A stretch of DNA of 64,000 bases from Sphingomonas psychrolutea. GTDB taxonomy: Bacteria; Pseudomonadota; Alphaproteobacteria; Sphingomonadales; Sphingomonadaceae. Both the position numbers and the translations under genes were made by a program. Each line of letters starts with the position of its first letter. Positions within the stretch are counted from its first letter, which is position 1. Positions 7,972-17,475 of this stretch are shown here, one piece after another. The DNA lies in the NCBI RefSeq assembly GCF_014636175.1, contig NZ_BMDW01000022.1, positions 1 to 64,000 on the forward strand, read 5' to 3'. The notes under the pieces were generated by a model. It searched no databases. It had not been told where the DNA came from and saw only the letters and a list, made by a program, of their open reading frames with translations.

Positions 7972-10900
7972 TTAGAACCGAGCGCGGAAGCCAGCGTGAT
8001 AGGCACGACCGGTGTAACGGAAGATCGCGGTACCAGAACCATTCGCAAGCACGCCTAGCGGCGGAAGCTGGTTGAACACGTTGTCAACGCCCGCATAAAA
8101 TTGGAAGGCGTCCTTCTTTCCGTTGTTGGCAACGTCCCACGTCATCTGAAGATCGGAGTAGGTGATCACCGGATACTTGATTGGGAATGTAGCATCGATA
8201 TTTACGCCCCCCTGAGTGCCGTTGACGGAGTTGAAGTTTGCGTAGGAAGTAACGTACTGCGCCCCGATTAGGTGTAGACGATAACCGAATGTCACCGCGC
8301 CTACAGCCAGATCCGTGTCCCACTGGAACTCATCCATGGGGTTGCCGATGTTCTCGAGATTGTGTGTCTCGAAGTTTGGATTTGTGGGGTCCTGATAATC
8401 GCTATTTACCAACGTGTGAACGTAGATAACGTTTGTGTTGAGCTTGACGTCCGACGACAGTTTGGTGCGATATGAAAGGTTAAAGTCGATACCTTTGCGA
8501 ATGCGCTTGGCGAAGTTGAGCGGTGCCTGGATCAGCGAGTTCGCAAGAACTGCGCCGGGCAATTCACCGGCCGGACCCGTACCCGCAGTCAGGTTACGCG
8601 CGAACGCCGAGCAGAACACATTATTTAACGTTGTTGAGTCATAGCATTGATTGACGATCGTCTGAGCTCCGACCGACACGATGATATTATTCACCCGGAT
8701 GTTATAATAATCGACCGTGAGCGCCAAGCCGGGGATGAAACGTGGCTGGAAGACCCCGCCGAACGTCCATGAATCCGATGATTCTGGCTTCAGGTTCGGG
8801 TTGCTCCCGCTGACGATCGGGAGCGAAACGCCGTTAACGAGATTGGATCGCTGCGCGGCGGTCAAAGCCGCTGTGCAATTTGCAGTACGATTGGGGTTGG
8901 CTCCGATGTTATTCGCCTGGCACGGATCTTGAAAACCATTCGCGAAGTTCGGTACCAGCGGGAAGCCAGTTTCCGAGACGTTCGGAGCACGAACCGAGCG
9001 ACCATAATTTGCGCGGAAGCGAATATCGCTGACCGGAGCCCATTGCACGCCGCCATTATAAGTCCAGGTAGATCCTAATTTGGTCCCGTAATCCGAATAA
9101 CGGCCGGCACCGGTTACCGTCAGTTCCTTGAAGAACGGCATGTCACGCAAGATGGGGAGTTGAATTTCTCCAAAGGCTTCTTTCACTATGAACGCGGGGG
9201 GATCGAACAATGGTATCGACACGCCATTGGTATATCCGTCCGTAACAAATTGGTCCTGCTTATAGTATGCCTTCTCGCGGCGATATTCGCCGCCGATTGC
9301 GAAGCGAACGGGGCCTCCCGGCAAACTGAACAGCTGGCTCGAATCGCCGTTCACATAGCCCTGAATGTCGAGTTGGGTCAGCTTTGCCTTCGCGTCGAAA
9401 GCACGCGAGAAATAGGCGACGGATGCGCTGTTGTCCGAGCCGCCGAAGGGGTTGTATGGCTTACAGGCAGCGATGTCGGCTGCAAGACGCGCAGCATTGA
9501 CCGCGGGATCACCCGAACTACCGCGCTGGATCGCGAAAGCCGATGCCGGATCATATTGCGCACGGCACTGGATCTGACTGGTGGCAGGATTGCGGCCGGC
9601 GTCCATTGCGAGCGAGAAACGCTGACGATCGATGAAACCGTTGGTGTTGGTTGTCTGATTGAACTCTCCGTAGTTTGCCGCAATTTCGTACGACCAATCG
9701 CCGTTAAACTTTCCACGGAAGCCGGCGACAACGCGGACCGTGTCGCGCGTGAACTTCTCGTCGCGTAGACCTACGTCGAGCAGGTTGCGGGCGAGTTGGA
9801 AGCGATACGTGCCGTTCGCAATCTGCGCTTGATTGGCCGCAGTGAGGTTGCCGCCAGCCGGACAAGCTGCCGTCAGGCTGGTGTTGCAGCCCGAGGCAAG
9901 GATTAAGTTGGACAGCGTAGTTGCGTCCGCCGGGTTAAGGAACGGATTGTCCAGCCGCGGACGCTCGCGCGAATCGCCGATGTTACCGGTGTTGCCCGAA
10001 CCGGTCTGGATGAAAGATGGGCCGGCGTTGTTGCCGAGTGCCATCACGCGATCGAACTTCGCCTCGACGAACACCTCGAGGGCCGGCGCGAACTCATAGT
10101 GCGACAGTAGGTTGAAGTTGTACCGCTCAAGGAAAGGGAGGATCGATACCGTCTGTCCTTCACGACCCGTTGCGCCATTGCCGCCAGTGATGCTGCCAAA
10201 CGGACCTGAGCCGAAGCGCGAACCAGTTTGGGGAACCAGACGGCCATCCTGCGTGAAGATGTAGCTGCAGTTAAATGGAATACCATTGCTGTTGGGGCCA
10301 CCGTTATTGGCCAGCGTACCAGTGCCACACGCTGCAATGCCGGGCTGCTCCTGGATGGGGATCAGGCCATAGGGGTTTATCGTAGTGCTGTGAAGGTCCC
10401 GGATGAAAATCGCGTCCGGGAAGCCGTCGCTACCATTGGGCAACCCGCCTATGTCGGTGTCGACAGTGGCGATTGCATTGTTCTGACGAAAATAAGGAAT
10501 GTCAGATGCGAAGACACGATCCTGGTGCGAAAACTGACCGCTGATCGTGACGTTGCCACGGCCATCGGCAAAGTTGTGTCCGGCGAGGACCGAAACAAAC
10601 TGGTTCCCGCCGAAGCCGCCTTGGTTCAGGCCGGCCGAGCCACGGATTTGAACGCCCTGATACTCGCGCTTCAACACGAAGTTGACGACGCCCGCGATGG
10701 CGTCCGAGCCGTAGACGGCTGAGTTGCCGCCTGTCACGATGTCGACACGCTCGATCAGGTCGTTCGGGATGGAGTTTACGTCCGGCGATACCGCGTTGAC
10801 GAGGATGTCTGCAGCGACGTGGCGGCGGCCATTAACCAGCACCAAAGTACGTGAGGTACCGAGGCCGCGCAGATCGAGCAGGTTGAGGCCGCCGATGCCG

Positions 10901-11232
10901 ATGCCCGAGCCGGGATTCTGCTGGGAAAATGAGCTGGATAGCTGCGGAAGATCATTCAGAACCGAGCCAATGTTGGTTTGGCCCTGTGCCAGCAGAGTAT
11001 CGCCCGCGATCGATGTGATAGGAAGATCGGATGCCAAATTGGGGCTGCGGATACGCGACCCGGTGACGACGATGTTCTCGTCCTTTTTCTCGTCGTCCGC
11101 GGTCGGTGCGACTGTCGCGGTTTGCAGTGCGACAGCGGCAGTCGGTGCCGGTTCGGCAGCAAAGGCAGCGGTCGGAAGGATAAACGACACGCTGGTCAGC
11201 GCAGTCGCGGACAATAGGATTCGGAGCTTCAT
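7972..11232 (-). CDS. large TonB-dependent receptor
   Basis: A 1086-residue outer-membrane receptor. The signal peptide is about residues 1-26 (MKLRILLSATALTSVSFILP...AAFA). A TonB box (NIVVTGSRI) sits near 56-64, then a plug with LDLRGLGTSRTLVLVNGRRH and GSDAIAGVVNFVLKREY, and a very long barrel ending in the canonical aromatic (GFRARF). This class in sphingomonads often takes up plant-derived oligosaccharides, peptides or siderophores, but the ligand cannot be read from sequence. The ATG at 11232 has GGGGGAA eight bases upstream; the ATG 12 bases earlier has none. By eye the gene is less GC-rich and has more A/T-ending codons than neighbours, hinting at separate ancestry. It is monocistronic with its own terminator. 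Confidence 0.9.
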   Translation of the reverse strand: MKLRILLSATALTSVSFILPTAAFAAEPAPTAAVALQTATVAPTADDEKKDENIVVTGSRIRSPNLASDLPITSIAGDTLLAQGQTNIGSVLNDLPQLSSSFSQQNPGSGIGIGGLNLLDLRGLGTSRTLVLVNGRRHVAADILVNAVSPDVNSIPNDLIERVDIVTGGNSAVYGSDAIAGVVNFVLKREYQGVQIRGSAGLNQGGFGGNQFVSVLAGHNFADGRGNVTISGQFSHQDRVFASDIPYFRQNNAIATVDTDIGGLPNGSDGFPDAIFIRDLHSTTINPYGLIPIQEQPGIAACGTGTLANNGGPNSNGIPFNCSYIFTQDGRLVPQTGSRFGSGPFGSITGGNGATGREGQTVSILPFLERYNFNLLSHYEFAPALEVFVEAKFDRVMALGNNAGPSFIQTGSGNTGNIGDSRERPRLDNPFLNPADATTLSNLILASGCNTSLTAACPAGGNLTAANQAQIANGTYRFQLARNLLDVGLRDEKFTRDTVRVVAGFRGKFNGDWSYEIAANYGEFNQTTNTNGFIDRQRFSLAMDAGRNPATSQIQCRAQYDPASAFAIQRGSSGDPAVNAARLAADIAACKPYNPFGGSDNSASVAYFSRAFDAKAKLTQLDIQGYVNGDSSQLFSLPGGPVRFAIGGEYRREKAYYKQDQFVTDGYTNGVSIPLFDPPAFIVKEAFGEIQLPILRDMPFFKELTVTGAGRYSDYGTKLGSTWTYNGGVQWAPVSDIRFRANYGRSVRAPNVSETGFPLVPNFANGFQDPCQANNIGANPNRTANCTAALTAAQRSNLVNGVSLPIVSGSNPNLKPESSDSWTFGGVFQPRFIPGLALTVDYYNIRVNNIIVSVGAQTIVNQCYDSTTLNNVFCSAFARNLTAGTGPAGELPGAVLANSLIQAPLNFAKRIRKGIDFNLSYRTKLSSDVKLNTNVIYVHTLVNSDYQDPTNPNFETHNLENIGNPMDEFQWDTDLAVGAVTFGYRLHLIGAQYVTSYANFNSVNGTQGGVNIDATFPIKYPVITYSDLQMTWDVANNGKKDAFQFYAGVDNVFNQLPPLGVLANGSGTAIFRYTGRAYHAGFRARF

Positions 11233-11419
11233 GGTTTCCCCCATTTACGGTTCAACGCGGCAGATTCTGCTCGGTTGAGAGGGAATGAAGTGGAATTTGC
11301 GTCGCAGCGCAAGCGGAACCTGTCTGGTCGATGAACGAACTATGACAGATTGACGGAACTGTTGCGCTTATACAACACGCGCCTTGGCGCGCGCTGATGG
11401 CGGTGCCACGACGCCGCGC

Positions 11420-12604
11420 TCAGCGCTCAACGCACATCGCAATGCCCATCCCGCCGCCGATGCACAGCGTGGCGAGGCCCTTTTTCGCATCGCGCTTGGC
11501 CATTTCGTACAGCAAAGTCGTCAGGACGCGGGCACCGCTCGCGCCGATCGGGTGGCCGATCGCGATCGCGCCGCCATTGACGTTGACCCGCGCCGCATCC
11601 CAGCCGAGCTCCTTGCCGACCGACAACGCTTGCGCGGCAAAGGCTTCGTTGGCTTCGATCAGATCGAGCTCGGCGATGCTCCATCCGGCTTTTTCGAGCG
11701 CGCGGCGTGTGGCGGGGACGGGGCCGATGCCCATGATCGACGGATCGACGCCGGCCGACGCCCAACTGGCGATGCGCGCGATAATCGGGGATCCGCGGCG
11801 TTCGGCTTCGGCGCGAGTCATTACCACGAGTGCGGCGGCGCCGTCGTTGAGGCCCGAGGCGTTGGCGGCGGTGACGGTGCCGTCTTTCTTGAACGCGGGC
11901 CGGACGCTCGACACGCTGTCGATCGTGACGCCGGCGCGAATATATTCGTCATCGGCGACGATCGTGTCGCCCTTGCGCCCCTTGATCGTGACGGCGGCGA
12001 TTTCATCGCGAAAGCGCCCCGCGCTCCGCGCCGCATCGGCCAAATTCTGCGATCGGACCGAAAACGTGTCCTGCGCTTCGCGGGTGATCTGATAGTGCTC
12101 GGCGAGATTTTCGGCGGTGATGCCCATATGATAGTGGTTGAAGGCGTCGGTCAGCCCGTCCTTGACCATCGTGTCGATCAGACTGAGGTCGCCCATCTTC
12201 TGCCCGGCGCGCAGCAGTTGCGCGTGCGCGCTCATCGACATCGACTCTTGTCCGCCGGCGACGACGATCGTGGCATCGCCGGTCGCGACCGCCTGTGCCG
12301 CGAGCGCAACCGCGCGCAGGCCCGATCCGCACACCTGGTTGACGCCCCAGGCCGGCACTTCCTTGGGGATGCCCGCCGCCATCGCGGCCTGGCGCGCCGG
12401 GTTCTGGCCTTGCGCCGCGGTGAGCACTTGGCCGAGAATCACTTCCGATACGTCCGCGCCCGCGACGCCTGCTTGGGCAAGGGCTGCTTCAATCGCGATG
12501 CGACCGAGTTCATGCGCTGGCGTCGCGGCAAAGGCACCGAGAAAACTGCCGACCGGCGTGCGCTTGGCGGCGGTGATCACGATATCGCGGCTGGCATCTT
12601 GCAT
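11420..12604 (-). CDS. phaA: acetyl-CoA acetyltransferase (thiolase)
   Basis: A 394-residue type II thiolase condensing two acetyl-CoA to acetoacetyl-CoA (or the reverse). The nucleophilic cysteine is Cys92 in VCGSGLRAV, the catalytic His351 is in GHPIGASGAR, and the second cysteine is Cys381 in CIGGGMGIAM. The length is exactly typical. It sits 27 bases downstream of a PhaC-like gene on the same strand and next to phaR, which argues for a role in polyhydroxyalkanoate precursor supply, though the same sequence would also suit general acetoacetyl-CoA metabolism. The symbol rests on this context. Confidence 0.85.
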   Translation of the reverse strand: MQDASRDIVITAAKRTPVGSFLGAFAATPAHELGRIAIEAALAQAGVAGADVSEVILGQVLTAAQGQNPARQAAMAAGIPKEVPAWGVNQVCGSGLRAVALAAQAVATGDATIVVAGGQESMSMSAHAQLLRAGQKMGDLSLIDTMVKDGLTDAFNHYHMGITAENLAEHYQITREAQDTFSVRSQNLADAARSAGRFRDEIAAVTIKGRKGDTIVADDEYIRAGVTIDSVSSVRPAFKKDGTVTAANASGLNDGAAALVVMTRAEAERRGSPIIARIASWASAGVDPSIMGIGPVPATRRALEKAGWSIAELDLIEANEAFAAQALSVGKELGWDAARVNVNGGAIAIGHPIGASGARVLTTLLYEMAKRDAKKGLATLCIGGGMGIAMCVER

Positions 12605-12631
12605 GGAGTCTCTCCGGGAATGACGTGGTTG

Positions 12632-13711
12632 CTATCTAGGCGCGGGGAGCGCGTTTAACCAGCCCGACAGCGGTTCCCACACTTGCGCCCTTGCCCCGCG
12701 CCCGACGATCATCCCGACATGCCCCGCGCCGAGATCGTGCCGGTCGGGCAAGTCGGCGGCGCTAGCGGCGGGAACGATGCGGTCGTTCAGCGACACGAAT
12801 TCGATCGCCGGGCAAGTGAGCGCGGCGGGCGCGATCGTCGTGCCCTTGATCTGCCAGTGCCCTGTGCCGGTCGCGTCTGCCCCGACGAAATCCTCGAACA
12901 GTTGCTGCCCGGTAGCGAAGGGCAAGGGCGCGCCGGCATTGGCCCAATCCTCCATCGCCACGAACAGCCGCGCGGCGGCGCTGCCCGGTTCCATTGCGGC
13001 GAACGCGTCATATTTGCCGATCGTCCGGGCCGGATCGAGCCGCCAGAAGCCCGCTTGCAGCACTTCCATCGGCACCAGCCCCAACGCCGTGCAGACCGGT
13101 TTCGCGGCGTGCCATAAGTCGGCAATCTCGCCGCGCGCGCCCGCGCCGAACCCCGCGAAGGTCCAAGGCGACGCGATCAGCGCCAGGCCGGCGATCGGCG
13201 TCAGGCACGCCGCCGCGAGCGCCATGGTGCCGCCGAGGCAATAGCCGACCAGCACCGGCGGATCGGCAAATTTGGCGATCAACGGGAGCAACACGCGCGT
13301 GACATGCGCGGTGACGTCCATATCGCGTGCTTTCGGGGGCGGCGTGCCCCAATCGAGCAGAAACGGGCGATGCCCATGCTGCGCGAGCCAGCGCAGCAAC
13401 GACATTTCGGGCAGCAAGTCGAGGATGTGCGGCGGGTTGATCAGCGACGGGATGAACAGCACCGCCCGCCCCGCGGCCCCCTTCGCGCCATAGTCGCGCA
13501 ACCGCGCGGTGCCTTTGCGGAAACGGGCAGGCATCGGTTTGCGTGCACGGCCGCGCGGGAAATCCTGATAGGCGCGCAACCCCGCCAGCGCCGCCGCGCG
13601 CCGCTCAGCCGACGCTACGGTCTGTTCGCGCAGCATGTCGAGGAACAAGGGCAGCGGGCGCGGTCCGTGTTGCGGTGCGGTATCAAATGGTGGTACTGCA
13701 ACGGCAACCAT
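12632..13711 (-). CDS. PhaC-like alpha/beta hydrolase (polyhydroxyalkanoate synthase family)
   Basis: A 359-residue alpha/beta-hydrolase-fold protein with the PHA-synthase type nucleophile: GYCLGG with Cys158 instead of serine, Asp310 in LNDRIVP and His331 in GHVGMI. The oxyanion-side motif IPSLINPPHILDL and LLDWG are also PhaC-like. It is much shorter than class I synthases (about 590) and close to class III PhaC (about 355), but no PhaE is present. It could be a true synthase or a PHA-processing relative. The start is uncertain: ATG at 13711 begins MVAVAVPPF; a second ATG at 13732 overlaps the phaR start codon on the other strand. Either way the promoter must lie inside phaR. Confidence 0.75.
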   Translation of the reverse strand: MVAVAVPPFDTAPQHGPRPLPLFLDMLREQTVASAERRAAALAGLRAYQDFPRGRARKPMPARFRKGTARLRDYGAKGAAGRAVLFIPSLINPPHILDLLPEMSLLRWLAQHGHRPFLLDWGTPPPKARDMDVTAHVTRVLLPLIAKFADPPVLVGYCLGGTMALAAACLTPIAGLALIASPWTFAGFGAGARGEIADLWHAAKPVCTALGLVPMEVLQAGFWRLDPARTIGKYDAFAAMEPGSAAARLFVAMEDWANAGAPLPFATGQQLFEDFVGADATGTGHWQIKGTTIAPAALTCPAIEFVSLNDRIVPAASAADLPDRHDLGAGHVGMIVGRGARAQVWEPLSGWLNALPAPR

Positions 13712-13730
13712 AGGGCGGGGAGCCTTTTTC

Positions 13731-14291
13731 ATGAAGAAGACCACGCCGGGCGATGGCCCGGTCACGATCAAGAAGTACGCCAACCGCCGCCTCTATAACA
13801 CCGAGACGTCGTCTTACATCACGCTTGAACACCTCGCTGCGATGACGCGCGAGGGCCGCGATTTCAAGGTGCTCGACGCGAAGTCCGAAGAGGACATCAC
13901 GCACAATATTCTGACGCAAATCATCATGGAGGAGGAACAGCGCGGCCAGACGATGCTGCCGGTCAATTTCCTGCGCCAGTTGATCGCGATGTATGGCGAT
14001 TCGATGCAGAATATGGTGCCGGGGTATCTTGAGGCGTCGATGGACAGCTTCCGCCGCAATCAGCAGCAGTTCAAATCCGCGGTCGAAGGCGCGTTCGCCA
14101 ATTCGCCTTTCGCTGAACTCGCCAAGCAGAACATGGCGATGTTCGAGGCCGCGACGCAAGCATTCAAGCCCGGTGCCAAGGGTGGCCTCGGCGCCGGGCC
14201 GCAGACCTCGGCGAGCAAGGACGACGAAATCGCTGCGCTGAAGGCCGAACTCGGCCGGCTGAACGAAAAGATCGAAAAGCTCGGCGACTGA
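13731..14291 (+). CDS. phaR: polyhydroxyalkanoate synthesis repressor PhaR
   Basis: A 186-residue regulator. The N-terminal DNA-binding/accumulation domain carries the family signature IKKYANRRLYNTETSSYITL (residues about 11-30) and DITHNILTQIIMEEE; a glutamine-rich linker and a C-terminal heptad-like helix (EIAALKAELGRLNEKIEKL) follow. PhaR proteins bind PHA granules and repress phasin and PHA genes until polymer appears. The start ATG is preceded by GGGGAG at eight bases; longer upstream open frame is antisense to the PhaC-like gene. Placement head-to-head with that gene fits local regulation. Confidence 0.9.
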   Translation: MKKTTPGDGPVTIKKYANRRLYNTETSSYITLEHLAAMTREGRDFKVLDAKSEEDITHNILTQIIMEEEQRGQTMLPVNFLRQLIAMYGDSMQNMVPGYLEASMDSFRRNQQQFKSAVEGAFANSPFAELAKQNMAMFEAATQAFKPGAKGGLGAGPQTSASKDDEIAALKAELGRLNEKIEKLGD

Positions 14292-14482
14292 GTAGCGCAA
14301 CCCTGTGGTCGATCGCCGCGGCGGTCGCGGGTCTTGCTGCCGTCGCCGCGGGCGTCGGTGATTGGCGGCGGTCGAGGCGAGCCAATCTCGACCGGATCGG
14401 GATCGTCGATTGGCGGACGCTTCAGATGTTTGCGTTAATCGCTGCAGCCTGTTGCGCGATCGTGGCGACGCACGGTCAGTAA
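14288..14482 (+). CDS. possible small two-helix membrane protein
   Basis: A frame directly overlapping the end of phaR encodes about 64 residues: a hydrophobic Ala/Val-rich segment (LWSIAAAVAGLAAVAAGVG), a basic middle (DWRRSRRANLDR) and a second hydrophobic segment ending ALIAAACCAIVATHGQ. The pattern suits a small inner-membrane protein. The only start at the junction is CTG (CTGA overlap with the phaR stop); no in-frame ATG, GTG or TTG precedes the first helix. Either a rare start codon is used or this is not a gene. It is not recognised as a known family. Confidence 0.35.
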   Translation: MSSATLWSIAAAVAGLAAVAAGVGDWRRSRRANLDRIGIVDWRTLQMFALIAAACCAIVATHGQ

Positions 14483-15626
14483 ACGCGCGCAGCGTCAGCG
14501 TTCGGGTCGGGCCGTCGCACAGGCCGAGCCGGACCGTGCGGCCCGGGTGATCGACGGGCCAGATGAGTGGCGCATCTGGTGCGATCGCGCTGTCGTCAAC
14601 GCGGCAAATCTGCTCGCCCGCGTGCCATCCGTCGGCATCGGCGGGACCACCGCGCATGACGTGGAGCACGGTCAGTCGGTCTGCCTCGACGCGCAGCATC
14701 AGCCCGCTCGTCGATCGCAGTGGCGGCGCATCTGCATGCTTGCCGGGGCTCAGCACCATGCGCCCGGCACCCGGATCAAGCAGCACGCGATAGCCTGCGA
14801 GGAAGCCCGACCCGATCCGCCCATTCATTCCGATTGCCTGGGTATAGCCGGTGTCGGGTTCGATCCGCATTTCGACATTGCGCGCGGTGAGCGTTCCGCT
14901 GCGCACGGCGGGAACGATCGCGAGATCGACCACCGCTGCCCCGCCGATGCCATAAGCGATCGTGCTGGTGGTCTGTGCGTTCGCTTCGGGCAGGACATGC
15001 CACACGCCGCGGCGCAACGTAACGGCGCCGCCGTCCCCCGTATCAATCACAACGCGCGAGAGATGCGCAGCGCCGACCGAAAGCTCCGTCACATAGCTCG
15101 GCCACGTCCCCGCGATGCGCAGTGGCGCGGTGCTCCCGCTAAACGGCAAGCGGCCGGAGGGCAGCAACCGGAAGCGTCGCGCATCATAATCGATGTCGAG
15201 CGCATAGCCCTGCGTGACATCGCGCCCGACGAGCAGATCGACCGGCGCTTCGCCGGTTGCTGCGTCGGGCAGCATGGAAGTGGCGAGTTGTGCGCGATGC
15301 CGGGTCAAAGCGCCGATCGCGAGCTCGCGCACAGCCACCCAGCCGCTCGCGACCGTCCCGCCGATCGCGACGGCGGCGGGGCCAGAGCGGGCGCGCAGCT
15401 TGGTCCGGTCGACGAAGCTGCGCGACAGTAGCGACGTGCTGACCCCGGTATCGAGAATGGCGCTTACGGGTTGCCCGTCGACGGTTGCCGAGAAGCGGAT
15501 TTGGTTGGCGGGGGTGAGATCGAACGCAACCCAGCGCGCCTCCGCGTCGGGCGCGAGCGTGTCGAGCACGACCTGCTCGGGCGCGGCGGCGATCAGCAGC
15601 GGGAGGGCGAGGAAAAGCGCGCGCAT
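14476..15626 (-). CDS. retropepsin-like aspartyl protease with PDZ domain, stop codon lost
   Basis: An exported protein with a short signal (MRALFLALPLLIAAA) and two aspartyl-protease half-domains: ILDTGVSTSLLS near residues 53-64 and VIDTGDGG near 190. A PDZ-like segment follows (VLHVMRGGPADADGWHAGEQICRVDD), then VRLGLCDGPTRTLTLRAF. Such two-repeat plus PDZ proteins normally stop at this point. Here the frame reads ...TTT ACT GAC; one more T would give TTT TAC TGA. Without it the frame continues antisense through the whole of phaR to 13683. The coordinates given mark the conserved part, ending where the TGA would be. Start ATG at 15626 lacks a clear ribosome site. Function of these proteases in sphingomonads is not defined. 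Confidence 0.65.
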
Positions 15627-15687
15627 CGGGGGGAGCTTAGACAATGCTGACGCAATCGTCGATTTGGGCAGCGGCTTTCTGTGGTCC

Positions 15688-15781
15688 GTCACCCCGGGCT
15701 TGTCCCGGGGTCCACCGCACCGCGTAATCAAGAAGCAATTTGTGCGCTGAGCCGTGGACCCCGGCACAGGACCGGGGTGAC
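15688..15781. repeat. inverted REP pair (GTCACCCCGG family)
   Basis: Left unit GTCACCCCGGGCTTGTCCCG... and right unit CGTGGACCCCGGCACAGG... are inverted copies separated by about 35 bases. The same pair recurs at 41064-41170 and 54836-54980, and single units flank the GIY-YIG gene. It fills the gap between the aspartyl protease and cpaF genes. Confidence 0.9.
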
Positions 15782-15804
15782 GAAGGCTTAGCGAAGGTCC
15801 ACGC

Positions 15805-17331
15805 TTAGAGGCACGCCTCCAGATAGGCCTGGTCGAAACCGAAGGTCCGTGCCTTTTCGAGCGTATAAGGGCGCAGGCCCATCGAGCGGTATTCACCGAT
15901 AATCTTGCCGTCGGCGCTCTCGTCGAGATATTCGAACTTGAACAGCTCCTGCGTCACAATCACCGGGCCTTCCATGCCGATCACTTCGGTCACGTTGGTC
16001 ACGCGGCGCGAACCGTCGCGCAGGCGCTTGACCTGGATGATCATCTCGACCGAATCGGCAATCTGGCGCGAGATCGCTTCCTTGGGCACCTTGATGTCGG
16101 ACATCATCACCATATTCTCCATACGCGCGAGCGCTTCGCGCGGGGAGTTGGCGTGGAGCGTACACATCGAGCCGTCGTGACCGGTGTTCATGGCGGCGAG
16201 CATGTCGAAACACTCGCTGCCGCGAATTTCGCCGAGGATGATGCGATCCGGGCGCATACGCAGCGCGTTCTTGACGAGATCGCGGATGCTGATTTCGCCC
16301 TGGCCTTCGAGGTTGGCGGGGCGCGTTTCGAGCGGCAGCCAGTGCGGCTGTTGCAAGCGCAGTTCGGCCGCGTCCTCGATCGTCAGCACGCGCTCGCCCG
16401 GGTCGATCATCTTCGACAGCGCGTTGAGCATCGTCGTCTTGCCCGAGCCGGTACCGCCGGAAATGACGACGTTGAAGCGGCACGCGCCGGCGATTTTCAG
16501 CGCGGTCGCCATTTTGGGACTCATCGAGCCGAACCCCGCCATCATGTCGAGCGTGATCGGCTTGGCGGAGAATTTACGAATCGAGATCGCGGTGCCGCGC
16601 AAGCTGAGCGGCGGCACGATGACGTTGACGCGGCTGCCGTCCTTGAGGCGGGCGTCGGCCAGCGGCGTGGTCTGATCGACGCGGCGGCCGACCGAGTTGC
16701 AGATGCGCTGCGCGATCTGGAACAAATGCTCCTCGTCGCGGAACTGGATCTGCGCGAGCTCGAGCTTGCCCTTGCGCTCGACATAGGTCTGGTCGGGGCC
16801 GTTAACCATGATGTCGGTGATGTTCGGATCGGCGAGCAATTCTTCGAGCGGGCCGAGGCCGAGCAATTCGTCGACCAGCACCTTTTCCAGCGCGAACTGT
16901 TCGCGGCGGTTGAGCGTCAGCTTCAGTTCGGCGAGCACTTCGCCGATGATCGGGCGGAATTCCTCGGCGAGTTCGTCCTTGTTGAGCGTTGCCGCCGCTT
17001 CGGGATCGACGCGTTCGAGCAAGCGCGGGAGCACCTGTTCCTTGATCTTGTGGATCGAGCTTTCGAAGCCCTCGACCTTCGAGCTGCCCGATTCGGCGGA
17101 TGAGGCCTGGCGGTCGGCGAGGCGCTGCATCGCGTCCTGCTGCGAGCCGAGCATGTTTCCGTGCCCGTCGGAATCGGGCATCGTCGGAAGCGGAGGGAAT
17201 TGTTCGCCGGCGCCGGGCCCGGCTTCGCCATCGGTCGGGCGGGCGCTGCCGCCGTGCATCGGGCGCGCGACACCGAAAGCAGGCCGCGTTCCAGCTCCAG
17301 TCGTTCCCGGTCGACGTCCAAATGCGCTCAT
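15805..17331 (-). CDS. cpaF: CpaF-family secretion/pilus ATPase
   Basis: A 508-residue type II/IV secretion ATPase of the TadA/CpaF group, which powers Flp pilus assembly. After a variable Gly/Pro-rich N-terminal 80 residues comes the N-terminal domain (LGPLEELLADPNITDIMVNG), then Walker A GGTGSGKTT, the Asp box, Walker B (RIILGEIRGSECFDML), and the His box CTLHANSPREAL. It lies alone: no other tad/cpa genes are adjacent, as sometimes seen for orphan CpaF copies in sphingomonads. ATG at 17331. The divergent neighbour is a GT39-like gene 145 bases away. Confidence 0.9.
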   Translation of the reverse strand: MSAFGRRPGTTGAGTRPAFGVARPMHGGSARPTDGEAGPGAGEQFPPLPTMPDSDGHGNMLGSQQDAMQRLADRQASSAESGSSKVEGFESSIHKIKEQVLPRLLERVDPEAAATLNKDELAEEFRPIIGEVLAELKLTLNRREQFALEKVLVDELLGLGPLEELLADPNITDIMVNGPDQTYVERKGKLELAQIQFRDEEHLFQIAQRICNSVGRRVDQTTPLADARLKDGSRVNVIVPPLSLRGTAISIRKFSAKPITLDMMAGFGSMSPKMATALKIAGACRFNVVISGGTGSGKTTMLNALSKMIDPGERVLTIEDAAELRLQQPHWLPLETRPANLEGQGEISIRDLVKNALRMRPDRIILGEIRGSECFDMLAAMNTGHDGSMCTLHANSPREALARMENMVMMSDIKVPKEAISRQIADSVEMIIQVKRLRDGSRRVTNVTEVIGMEGPVIVTQELFKFEYLDESADGKIIGEYRSMGLRPYTLEKARTFGFDQAYLEACL

Positions 17332-17475
17332 GCCGTGCGGTTCCTCCGTTCCGAACCGCTGATCTAGGAGGCAAGCCTTTACATTTACCTAAATTGATGG
17401 CGGCCACAGGCGCGCCACATGTACCGTTAACGCTTTTCTCACGCTGTTGCTTCATCGTTGTCGGAGGCTGCTGCG

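Noticed and set aside
13683..14475. The extension of the aspartyl protease frame across phaR as a genuine protein domain
   Set aside because: Its sequence is the antisense image of phaR, with no domain of its own; it is better explained by loss of the stop codon.
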